DNA of 64,000 nt, taken from Massilia sp. YIM B02769. Lineage in GTDB: Bacteria; Pseudomonadota; Gammaproteobacteria; Burkholderiales; Burkholderiaceae_D. The position numbers and the translations under genes are program-made. The DNA lies in NCBI RefSeq assembly GCF_030411995.1, contig NZ_JASNRC010000019.1, positions 1-64,000 of the forward strand, read 5' to 3'. The notes beneath the pieces are model-generated. The model ran no database searches. It worked only from the letters and a program-made list of their open reading frames with translations, and was not told the DNA's origin. Positions 15,951 through 23,464 of the stretch are shown here, in pieces; position 1 is the stretch's first letter, and the number at the start of each line of letters is the position of its first letter.

Positions 15951-17216
15951 ATGAAAATCCTGGTGGTCGGCTCTGGTGGCCGTGAACATGCCCTGGCCTG
16001 GAAACTGGCCCAATCCGAACGCGTCCAGGTGGTCTATGTGGCGCCGGGCAACGGCGGCACCGCGCTCGACTCGCGCCTGGTGAACGTCGACATCACCGAC
16101 CCGGCCGCGCTGGCCGATTTCGTGGTGGCCGAGCACGTCGGGCTGACCCTGGTCGGCCCGGAAGCGCCGCTGGCGGCCGGCATCGTGAACCTGTTCCGCT
16201 CGCGCGGCCTGAAGATCTTCGGCCCCACGCGCGAAGCGGCGCAGCTGGAAAGCTCGAAGGATTTCGCCAAGGCCTTCATGCAGCGCCACGGCATTCCGAC
16301 GGCGAAGTACCAGAGTTTTTCCGACGCCACCGAAGCCCACGCCTACGTCGATGCGAACGGCGCGCCGATTGTCATCAAGGCCGACGGCCTGGCTGCCGGC
16401 AAGGGCGTGGTCGTGGCCATGACGCTGGAAGAAGCGCATGCGGCGGTCGACCACATGTTGTCGGATAACGCCTTTGGCGACGCCGGCGCCCGCATCGTGA
16501 TCGAGGAATTCCTGGCCGGCGAGGAAGCCAGCTTCATCGTCATGTGCGACGGCAAGAACGTGCTGCCGATGGCCACCTCGCAAGACCACAAGCGCCTGAA
16601 GGATGCGGACCAGGGCCCGAACACCGGGGGCATGGGCGCCTACTCCCCTGCCCCTATCGTGACCCCGGCGATGCACGCGCGCGTGATGCGCGAGATCATC
16701 AACCCGACCATCCAGGGCATGGCCAAGGACGGCATCCAGTTCACCGGCTTCCTGTACGCCGGCCTGATGATCGACGCCGAGGGCAACCCGCGTACGCTGG
16801 AATTCAATTGCCGCATGGGCGACCCGGAAACCCAGCCGATCATGGCGCGCCTGAAAAGCGATTACGTGAGCGTGCTGGAACACGCCTGCAACGGCACCCT
16901 CGATGCGGTGGACCTGGAATGGGACCGCCGCACCGCCGTAGGCGTGGTGATGGCAGCAAGCGGTTACCCGGACAGCCCGCGCAAGGGCGATGTCATCGAA
17001 GGGATTCCGGCGGAGACGGCGGAGTGCATGACCTTCCATGCCGGCACCCAGATCGTGGATGGCAAGCTGCAGTCGAATGGCGGGCGCGTGCTGTGCGTGG
17101 TGGGCCTGGGCGACAGCGTCAAGATGGCGCAGAAGCAGGCGTATGAAGGCGTGGAGAAGATTCGCTTCGATGGGGCGCAGTTCCGGCGCGATATCGGGTG
17201 GCGTGGGGTGAAGTGA
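15951..17216 (+). CDS. purD: Phosphoribosylamine-glycine ligase (GARS)
   Basis: PurD joins phosphoribosylamine and glycine with ATP, the second step of de novo purine synthesis. The 421 residues match the family (E. coli 429). The N-terminal nucleotide-like domain begins MKILVVGSGGREHALAWKLA. The ATP-grasp region has VIKADGLAAGKGVVVAMT and the metal-binding NCRMGDPETQ. The frame is open back to 15900, but the added residues overlap the end of yebC and are not family-like, so ATG 15951 is taken as the start. The close spacing suggests cotranscription with yebC. A cluster of hairpin repeats follows. Confidence 0.96.
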   Translation: MKILVVGSGGREHALAWKLAQSERVQVVYVAPGNGGTALDSRLVNVDITDPAALADFVVAEHVGLTLVGPEAPLAAGIVNLFRSRGLKIFGPTREAAQLESSKDFAKAFMQRHGIPTAKYQSFSDATEAHAYVDANGAPIVIKADGLAAGKGVVVAMTLEEAHAAVDHMLSDNAFGDAGARIVIEEFLAGEEASFIVMCDGKNVLPMATSQDHKRLKDADQGPNTGGMGAYSPAPIVTPAMHARVMREIINPTIQGMAKDGIQFTGFLYAGLMIDAEGNPRTLEFNCRMGDPETQPIMARLKSDYVSVLEHACNGTLDAVDLEWDRRTAVGVVMAASGYPDSPRKGDVIEGIPAETAECMTFHAGTQIVDGKLQSNGGRVLCVVGLGDSVKMAQKQAYEGVEKIRFDGAQFRRDIGWRGVK

Positions 17217-17281
17217 TTTCGTAATCGGGCGAGTTCGGAAGCCGGCGGGCGAATCATCGCCGCAGCAGGCCACCGGACACG

Positions 17282-17460
17282 CACGTAACCGCGTGGGCAC
17301 GGAGTGCCCACCGTACGGGATAGGCCGCAGGCCGGTTTCGTAGGGTGGGTACTTGTACCCACCGGCTCTCATTACGTTTCGTAGGGTGGACACCTGTGTC
17401 CACGCTGTCTCACCATCTGCATACCACCAAGATTCGTAGGGTGGGTACTCGTACCCACCA
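17282..17460. repeat. Cluster of four CGTAGGGTGG-type hairpin repeats (locus 2)
   Basis: Four copies lie in the 331-bp gap between purD and hemF: 17282-17318 (inverse orientation, stem GTGGGCAC-GGA-GTGCCCAC), 17339-17363 (GTGGGTAC-TT-GTACCCAC), 17380-17406 (GTGGACAC-CT-GTGTCCAC) and 17435-17460 (GTGGGTAC-TC-GTACCCAC). The flanking CGTAGG is fixed while the stems differ by paired changes. No gene is visible in the gap; a TACAAT hexamer at 17511-17516 may be the hemF -10 box. Confidence 0.8.
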
Positions 17461-17547
17461 CCTGCCCCGCACCCGCCCGCGCAATTTCAATGCACACATT
17501 CCGCACAGTGTACAATCGCCACCTATTTCGTTGCGCATCCTGATCCC

Positions 17548-18459
17548 ATGTCCACCCCATCCCCTTCCGCCATCAAAGCCTGGTTGCTCGACCTGCAATC
17601 GCGCATCGTCGCAGGCCTGGAAGACGTGGACGGCAAGCCTTTCTTGACGGACAGCTGGGAACGCCCCGAAGGTGGCGGCGGCATCTCGCGCCTGATCGAA
17701 GAAGGCAATGTGCTGGAACGTGGCGGCGTGAACTTTTCGCACGTGATGGGCAGCAACCTGCCGCCATCGGCCGCCGCCGCGCGTCCGGAACTGGCGGGCC
17801 GCGCCTGGGAAGCGATGGGCGTGTCGCTGGTGCTGCACCCGCGTAACCCCTACGCGCCAACCGTCCACATGAACGTGCGCTTCTTCGAGGCCACGGCCGA
17901 AGGACAGGAACCGGTCTGGTGGTTCGGCGGCGGCATGGACCTGACGCCCTACTACGGCAACCTCGACGACGCGCGCCATTTCCACCAGGTTTGCCACGAC
18001 GCATTGGCGCCCTACGGCGAAGACCTGCATCCGCGCTTCAAGAAATGGTGCGACGAGTATTTCTACATCAAGCACCGCAAGGAAGCGCGTGGCGTCGGCG
18101 GCATCTTTTTTGATGACTTCAACGAGCTGCCTTTCGACGAGGCCTTTGCCATGGTGCGGAAGGTGGGCGACGGTTTCCTCGACGCCTACCTGCCCATCCT
18201 GAAAGCGCGCAAGGACACGCCTTACGGCGAACGCGAGCGCGACTTCCAGGCTTACCGCCGCGGCCGCTATGTCGAGTTCAACCTGGTGTGGGACCGCGGC
18301 ACCCACTTCGGCCTGCAATCGGGCGGCCGCACCGAGGCGATCCTGATGTCGCTGCCGCCGATCGTCACATGGCGCTACGACTGGCATCCGGAAGACGGCA
18401 GCCCTGAAGCGGCGCTGTACACCGACTTCCTGCCGCACCGGGACTGGCTGGCTTCGTGA
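17548..18459 (+). CDS. hemF: Oxygen-dependent coproporphyrinogen III oxidase
   Basis: HemF carries out the aerobic oxidative decarboxylation of coproporphyrinogen III to protoporphyrinogen IX in heme synthesis. The 303-residue length matches E. coli (299). Diagnostic blocks are SHVMGSNLP, the HPRNPYAPTVHMNVRFFE block, WWFGGGMDLTPYYG, GVGGIFFDDFNE and the C-terminal YVEFNLVWDRGTHFGLQSGG (20 residues). The start MSTPSPSAIKAWLLD at 17548 is the first ATG in frame. The stop overlaps the nadD GTG start by four bases, so it heads a plus-strand run hemF-nadD-rsfS-rlmH-maf. Confidence 0.97.
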   Translation: MSTPSPSAIKAWLLDLQSRIVAGLEDVDGKPFLTDSWERPEGGGGISRLIEEGNVLERGGVNFSHVMGSNLPPSAAAARPELAGRAWEAMGVSLVLHPRNPYAPTVHMNVRFFEATAEGQEPVWWFGGGMDLTPYYGNLDDARHFHQVCHDALAPYGEDLHPRFKKWCDEYFYIKHRKEARGVGGIFFDDFNELPFDEAFAMVRKVGDGFLDAYLPILKARKDTPYGERERDFQAYRRGRYVEFNLVWDRGTHFGLQSGGRTEAILMSLPPIVTWRYDWHPEDGSPEAALYTDFLPHRDWLAS

Positions 18460-19127
18460 TTCCCTGCGTCGCCCTGCTGGGGGGCAGTTTCGATCCCGTG
18501 CACCACGGCCACGTCGCGCTGGCGCGGCTGTTCGTCGAACTCCTGCACCCGAGCGAACTGCGCGTGCTGCCGGCCCGTCCCTGGCAAAAGGCTGCGCTGC
18601 AGGCCAGCGACGACGACCGCATCGCGATGCTGGAACTGGCGTTTCGCGACGCCGGCTTGCCGGCAACGATAGACCGCCGCGAAATCGACCGCGGCACCCC
18701 GACCTACACCGTCGAGACCCTGCGCGGCCTGCGTGCCGAGCTGGGCGACGACGTGTCCATCGTCTTCCTGATGGGCGCCGACCAGTTGCTCAAGCTCGAT
18801 AGCTGGCGCGACTGGCGCGAACTGTTTGACCTCGCCAACATCGGCGTGGCTGCCCGGCCGGGCTACAGGCTGGAGCATGACGCGTTGCCGCCAATGGTGG
18901 CCGAGGAAATGGCGCGGCGCCTGGCGCCGCCCGACACAGTGCGCACCACGCCCGCCGGGCTGGTGTGCATGGCGCATAGCCTGGCCGTGGATATTTCCGC
19001 GACTCGAGTGCGCGCACTACTGCGGCAAGAGGAACCGGCGGGGGGCGCTCCGCAAGCAGCACCAGCCTCGCTCCTCGCGCGGGTAGTGCTAGACTACATT
19101 CAACAACATAATTTATACAAAAGCTAA
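18456..19127 (+). CDS. nadD: Nicotinate-nucleotide adenylyltransferase
   Basis: NadD adenylates nicotinate mononucleotide to deamido-NAD in NAD synthesis. The 223-residue product has the nucleotidyltransferase signature GGSFDPVHHGHVALA (HxGH motif) at the N-terminus, FLMGADQL in the middle and DISATRVRALL near the end. The start is GTG 18456, in a GTGA overlap with the hemF stop, and no ATG is available nearby. The stop shares one base with the rsfS start (TAATG). This tight packing indicates one transcript. The loop GGAPQAAPASL near the C-terminus is a little longer than in E. coli (213). Confidence 0.96.
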   Translation: MIPCVALLGGSFDPVHHGHVALARLFVELLHPSELRVLPARPWQKAALQASDDDRIAMLELAFRDAGLPATIDRREIDRGTPTYTVETLRGLRAELGDDVSIVFLMGADQLLKLDSWRDWRELFDLANIGVAARPGYRLEHDALPPMVAEEMARRLAPPDTVRTTPAGLVCMAHSLAVDISATRVRALLRQEEPAGGAPQAAPASLLARVVLDYIQQHNLYKS

Positions 19128-19816
19128 TGGATATCAAAAAACTGCAAACCCTCGTCGTTGACGCCCTCGAAGACGTCAAGGGCCAGGACATCATGTTGTT
19201 CGACACGACCGGGCTGACCAGCCTGTTCGACCGCATCGCCGTCGTCTCGGGCACCTCGAACCGCCAGACCAAGGCGCTGGCCGCCTCGGTGCGCGACAAG
19301 GTCAAGGGCGCCGGCGGCGACGTCGTCGGCATGGAAGGCGAAGACACCGGCGAATGGGTGCTGGTCGACCTGGGCGACATGATCGTCCACATCATGCAGC
19401 CGGCCATCCGCCAGTACTACCGCCTGGAAGAAATCTGGGGCGAGAAGCCGGTCAAGCTGGGCGCCGCCAAGCGCAAGTCGACGCCGGAAGCAGCCGAGGC
19501 CGACGCGCCGAAGGTCAAGTCGAAGCACCTGGCCGCAAACCAGGCCCAGCCGGAAGCGAAACCGGTCCGCGAACGCAAGACCGCCGCGACCAAGACCGCC
19601 GCAACCAAGACCGCTGCGGTCAAGGCGCCGGCCAAGAAGCCAGCTGCCAAGGCCGTCGGCAAGACCGTGAAGGTCGCGCCGCCGAAGTCGGAAGTCGCCG
19701 CAGTGAAAGCACTGAAGGCCCTGCCGCCGAAGCGTACCGTCAAGGCCGCCGCACCGCTCGACGCCGAGCCGGTGAAGAAGGTCATCAAGCGCGTCGTCAA
19801 GAAAGCTGCCGAGTAA
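19127..19816 (+). CDS. rsfS: Ribosomal silencing factor RsfS with long Ala/Lys-rich tail
   Basis: RsfS binds ribosomal protein uL14 and blocks joining of the subunits when nutrients run short. Residues 1-110 are the complete RsfS domain (KKLQTLVVDALEDVKGQDI, SGTSNRQTKALA, GEDTGEWVLVDLGDMIVHIM, RQYYRLEEIWGEKP). The usual protein ends near there (E. coli 105). Here a further 120 residues follow, almost entirely Ala, Lys, Pro and Val (KTAATKTAATKTAAVKAPAK and similar), like a histone H1 or AlgP tail. The tail is in frame, without a stop, and codon use is unchanged, so it appears genuine. The gene sits between nadD and rlmH as in most Burkholderiales. Confidence 0.95.
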   Translation: MDIKKLQTLVVDALEDVKGQDIMLFDTTGLTSLFDRIAVVSGTSNRQTKALAASVRDKVKGAGGDVVGMEGEDTGEWVLVDLGDMIVHIMQPAIRQYYRLEEIWGEKPVKLGAAKRKSTPEAAEADAPKVKSKHLAANQAQPEAKPVRERKTAATKTAATKTAAVKAPAKKPAAKAVGKTVKVAPPKSEVAAVKALKALPPKRTVKAAAPLDAEPVKKVIKRVVKKAAE

Positions 19817-19822
19817 GCTTCG

Positions 19823-20293
19823 ATGCAACTGATCATTGCCGCGGTCGGCCATAAAATGCCGGCCTGGATCGAAACCGGCTTTGGGGAATACACGAAGCGC
19901 ATGCCGCCCGAGCTGCGCATCGTGCTCAAGGAAATCAAGCCGGTCGAGCGTTCCGGCAGCAAGACGGCGGCCACCGCGATGGCGCTCGAACGCGAGCGTA
20001 TCGAAGCGGTGCTGCCGAAAGGCGTGCGCATCATTGCCCTCGACGAACGGGGCAAGGATCTGACAAGTGTTGGGCTCTCCCAACAATTGTTGAACTGGCA
20101 GCAGGACGGGCGCGACACCGCCTTCCTGATCGGCGGCGCTGACGGGCTCGACCCCGAGCTGAAGGCACGCGCCGAGGGCATGATCCGCATTTCCAGCATG
20201 ACCCTGCCCCACGGCGTGGTGCGCGTGATGCTGGCGGAACAGCTGTATCGCGCCTGGTCGATTACCCAGAACCACCCGTATCACCGCGTTTGA
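19823..20293 (+). CDS. rlmH: 23S rRNA (pseudouridine1915-N3)-methyltransferase RlmH
   Basis: RlmH is a SPOUT-fold methyltransferase that methylates pseudouridine 1915 in helix 69 of 23S rRNA on assembled 70S ribosomes. The 156-residue length matches E. coli (155). The trefoil knot motifs are FLIGGADGLDPELKARAEG and ISSMTLPHGVVRVMLAEQLY, ending AWSITQNHPYHRV, which is nearly invariant in the family. It starts six bases after the rsfS stop. Its usual partnership with rsfS in ribosome maturation is reflected in this operon. Confidence 0.97.
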   Translation: MQLIIAAVGHKMPAWIETGFGEYTKRMPPELRIVLKEIKPVERSGSKTAATAMALERERIEAVLPKGVRIIALDERGKDLTSVGLSQQLLNWQQDGRDTAFLIGGADGLDPELKARAEGMIRISSMTLPHGVVRVMLAEQLYRAWSITQNHPYHRV

Positions 20294-20303
20294 TTCCCTC
20301 CCC

Positions 20304-20921
20304 ATGAAAGCGCACAACAAGAAAATCTACCTCGCGTCGAAAAGCCCGCGCCGGCGCGAACTGCTGCGCCAGGTCGGCATCGACTTCGATTTGCTGAGCC
20401 TGCGCAGCGACCCGGCGCGCGGCATCGACGTGCCCGAGGATGTGTTCGACGGCGAACCGGCGCATGACTACGTGGTGCGCGTGGCGCTGGAAAAAGGCGC
20501 GTTTGCCTGGAAGGTGCTGCAACAGCGCCGCCAGCCGCTGCGTCCGGTGCTCACCGCCGACACGACCGTCACCATCGACGACGCCATCCTCGGCAAGCCG
20601 GCCGACCTGGCCGAAGCGAAGGACATGCTGGGCCGGCTATCGGGACGCACGCACCAGGTGCTGACCACCGTGGCGGTGCATTACACCGACATGGCCGAGC
20701 ACGTGACCCAGGTGTCGAACGTGCGCTTCGCGAAACTGACGGCGCAGCAGATCGCGGCCTACTGCGCCACCACCGAGCCCTACGACAAGGCGGGCGCCTA
20801 CGGCATCCAGGGACTGGCGGCGCTGTTCATCGAGCATATCGAGGGCAGCCATTCGGGGATCATGGGCTTGCCGATCTTCGAGACGGCGGTCTTGCTGCGC
20901 AAGGCGGGATTCCAGGTTTGA
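20304..20921 (+). CDS. maf: Maf-family nucleoside triphosphate pyrophosphatase
   Basis: Maf proteins hydrolyse canonical or modified nucleoside triphosphates (dTTP, UTP or m7GTP, depending on subgroup). The 205-residue product begins with the signature YLASKSPRRRELLRQVGID, then ADTTVTIDDAILGKP containing the catalytic acidic residues, LGRLSGRTHQVLT, and YDKAGAYGIQGLAALFIEHI (20 residues), which favours the YhdE (dTTP/UTP) subgroup. The ATG at 20304 lies ten bases after rlmH and closes the hemF-to-maf run. Repeats follow before rng. Confidence 0.94.
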   Translation: MKAHNKKIYLASKSPRRRELLRQVGIDFDLLSLRSDPARGIDVPEDVFDGEPAHDYVVRVALEKGAFAWKVLQQRRQPLRPVLTADTTVTIDDAILGKPADLAEAKDMLGRLSGRTHQVLTTVAVHYTDMAEHVTQVSNVRFAKLTAQQIAAYCATTEPYDKAGAYGIQGLAALFIEHIEGSHSGIMGLPIFETAVLLRKAGFQV

Positions 20922-20922
20922 A

Positions 20923-21085
20923 GTAGGGTGGACGGGTTTCCCGTCCACGCGTTCAACCTGCCACCATTCATTCGCGATGTCATCGCCATTGGCATTGGCG
21001 AGCTCGTCGTGCGGCGTGTCGAAACCGATACCAATCGACGCGTGGACGACAGAGCCGCCTTTCGTGGCCCGGTCCACCCTACGCG
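20923..21085. repeat. Inverted pair of CGTAGGGTGG-type repeats (locus 3)
   Basis: The left copy at 20923-20951 contains GTGGACGGG-TTT-CCCGTCCAC. The right copy, 21039-21085, is the inverse with an enlarged, degenerate centre (CGCGTGGAC to GTCCACCCTACG). About 87 bases lie between them. The pair occupies the maf-rng gap. Confidence 0.75.
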
Positions 21086-21173
21086 CCTGCAATATCCCCG
21101 CATCGACCCGCCACGCTCGCGCACCCCAGCGTGTATCATGACACTCTGAACAATATCCTCACGCGTAGCGCTC

Positions 21174-22637
21174 ATGAACGAAGACATCCTCATCAATATC
21201 ACCCCGCAGGAAACGCGCGTGGCGCTGGTCCTGCAGGGCGCGGTGCAGGAGTTGCACATCGAGCGTACGCTGACGCGCGGCCTGGCCGGCAACGTGTATT
21301 CGGGCAAGGTCGTGCGCGTGCTGCCGGGCATGCAGTCCGCCTTTATCGACATCGGCCTGGAACGCGCCGCCTTCCTGCACGTGGCCGATATCTGGGAAGC
21401 CCGCCCCCACGATAATTCCAATGTCCCGCCCACGCCCATCGAGAAGCTGCTTTACGATGGCCAGGTGCTGACCGTGCAGGTGATCAAGGACCCGATCGGC
21501 ACCAAGGGCGCACGTCTCTCCACGCAAATCTCGATCGCCGGCCGCATGCTGGTCTATCTGCCGCAAGACAAGCACATCGGCATCTCGCAAAAGATCGAAA
21601 AGGAATCCGACCGCGAACTGCTGCGCACGCGCATGGCGGGCCTGCTGCCGGCGGAAGAAAAAGGCGGCTATATCGTCCGCACCCAGGCCGAGGAAGCGTC
21701 GGATGCCGACCTCTCGGCCGACATCGACTACCTGCGCAAGACCTGGGCCGCGATCCAGAACGGCGCCCGCACCCGCCCCGCCACCAGCCTGCTGTACCAG
21801 GATTTGAACTTGGCCCAGCGCGTGCTGCGCGACTTCGTGCACGACGAGACGGCCACCATCCAGGTCGACTCGCGCGAGAATTACCTGATGCTGGTCGAGT
21901 TCGCCAAGATCTATACCCCGAGCGTGCTGGCGCGCCTGCAGCACTATACCGGCGAGCGTCCGCTGTTCGACCTCTACGGCGTGGAAGAGGAAATCCTGCG
22001 CGCCCTGGGCCGCCGCGTCGACCTGAAATCCGGCGGCTACCTGATCGTCGACCAGACCGAGGCGATGACCACCATCGACGTGAATACCGGCGGTTTCGTC
22101 GGCGGGCGCAATTTTGCGGACACGATCTTCAAGACCAACCTGGAAGCCGCGCACGCGATTGCGCGCCAGCTGCGCCTGCGCAACCTGGGCGGCATCATCA
22201 TCCTCGACTTCATCGACATGGAGAACAACGAGCACCGCAACGCCGTGCTCGCCGAGCTGAAAAAGACGCTCGCACGCGACCGCACCAAGGTATCGGTGAG
22301 CGGCTTCTCGGCGCTCGGCCTCGTCGAGATGACGAGGAAGCGCACGCGCGAATCGCTGGCCCACATCCTGTGCGAACCCTGCCCGGCCTGCTCGGGCAAG
22401 GGGCAAGTCAAGACCTCGCGCACCATCTGCTACGAGATCCTGCGCGAACTGCTGCGCGAAGCGAAGCAGTTCAACCCGCGCGAATTCCGTATTTTGGCCT
22501 CGCAGGAAGTGGTCGATCTGTTCCTGGAAGAAGAGTCGCAGCACCTGGCCATGCTGGGCGACTTCATCGGCAAGAAGATTTCGCTGCAGGTGGAAAAGGG
22601 TTACCACCAGGAGCAGTACGACGTGATCCTGATGTGA
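21174..22637 (+). CDS. rng: Ribonuclease G
   Basis: RNase G is an endoribonuclease of the RNase E/G family that matures the 5' end of 16S rRNA and starts decay of some mRNAs. The 487 residues match E. coli (489), with no RNase E-type C-terminal scaffold. Residues 35-100 form the S1 RNA-binding domain (GNVYSGKVVRVLPGMQSAFI). The catalytic DNase I-like region holds the acidic residues of TTIDVNTGGFVGG and IIILDFIDM. The Zn-link appears as CEPCPACSGKG. The start MNEDILINITPQETRVAL is typical. The downstream HD gene begins at or just after the stop. Confidence 0.97.
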   Translation: MNEDILINITPQETRVALVLQGAVQELHIERTLTRGLAGNVYSGKVVRVLPGMQSAFIDIGLERAAFLHVADIWEARPHDNSNVPPTPIEKLLYDGQVLTVQVIKDPIGTKGARLSTQISIAGRMLVYLPQDKHIGISQKIEKESDRELLRTRMAGLLPAEEKGGYIVRTQAEEASDADLSADIDYLRKTWAAIQNGARTRPATSLLYQDLNLAQRVLRDFVHDETATIQVDSRENYLMLVEFAKIYTPSVLARLQHYTGERPLFDLYGVEEEILRALGRRVDLKSGGYLIVDQTEAMTTIDVNTGGFVGGRNFADTIFKTNLEAAHAIARQLRLRNLGGIIILDFIDMENNEHRNAVLAELKKTLARDRTKVSVSGFSALGLVEMTRKRTRESLAHILCEPCPACSGKGQVKTSRTICYEILRELLREAKQFNPREFRILASQEVVDLFLEEESQHLAMLGDFIGKKISLQVEKGYHQEQYDVILM

Positions 22638-22639
22638 GC

Positions 22640-23254
22640 ATGACGGCGACGCTCGCGGCACGCTGGCAAGGCCTGTGGACCGGGCTGGGCCTGCCCTCGC
22701 CGGCCGGCCTGCTGCAGGCCCTGCTCGATGCCTACGGCGAGCCGCAGCGCCACTATCACACCCTGCAGCACCTGGGCGAATGCTTCGCCCTGTTCGACAC
22801 GGTCAGGCAACTGGCCGATCATCCGCTCGAAGTCGAACTGGCACTCTGGTTCCACGACAGCGTCTACGACGTGCACGCGCACGACAACGAGGCGCGTTCA
22901 AGCGACTGGGCCGACCGCGCGCTGCGCGCCGCCGGCCTGCCGACCGACGCCTGCGCCCGCATCCACGCCCTGATCATGGCCACCTGCCACGATGCCCTGC
23001 CCGCCTCGAACGATGCACGCCTGCTGACCGACATCGACCTTGCCATCCTGGGCGCCGCGCAGGAACGCTTCGACGAGTACGAGCGCCAGATCCGCCTCGA
23101 ATACGGCCACGTACCGCAGGACGTGTTCGAGCGCGAGCGCGCGAAGATCCTGCGGCGCTTCCTCGATCGCCCGCAGCTGTACGCCACGGCGCCGCTCCAC
23201 CTTCTGCTGGAAAGCCGGGCACGCAGCAACCTGTCACGGGCCACGCGCTCCTAG
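22640..23254 (+). CDS. HD-domain-like metal-dependent hydrolase
   Basis: This 204-residue protein shows an HD-superfamily metal site: HYHTLQHLGECF early, ALWFHDSVYDVHAHDNEARS, then ALIMATCHDA and LLTDIDLAILG. These correspond to the scattered His and Asp ligands of the 'predicted metal-dependent HD superfamily phosphohydrolase' group found after housekeeping genes in many proteobacteria. The substrate is unknown. The ATG at 22640 lies two bases after the rng stop; an in-frame GTG at 22634 would overlap that stop as GTGA and add two residues. Either start is possible. It is probably cotranscribed with rng. Confidence 0.82.
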   Translation: MTATLAARWQGLWTGLGLPSPAGLLQALLDAYGEPQRHYHTLQHLGECFALFDTVRQLADHPLEVELALWFHDSVYDVHAHDNEARSSDWADRALRAAGLPTDACARIHALIMATCHDALPASNDARLLTDIDLAILGAAQERFDEYERQIRLEYGHVPQDVFERERAKILRRFLDRPQLYATAPLHLLLESRARSNLSRATRS

Positions 23255-23464
23255 GCCGTTGTCCCGCCTGGCGGCAGGCACAAGAAGCATGCGCCATTTG
23301 CAGTAATCGGAACGTAGCAGCTCTTAGTCAAAAACTATTGCCGCCATAAATATCTATTTGCCTCCTATATCGCGCATCTGTTAGTTACTTCACATTTCCC
23401 CCACCTAAGCTGGGCTATGTTGTTAATCATTTATTCAACACGTAGGCAAACCAGTGAGGTTAGG

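Noticed and set aside
17282..17460. CRISPR-like array of repeats
   Set aside because: The units are self-complementary hairpins with unequal short spacing and varying stems, with no spacers of constant length and no cas genes.
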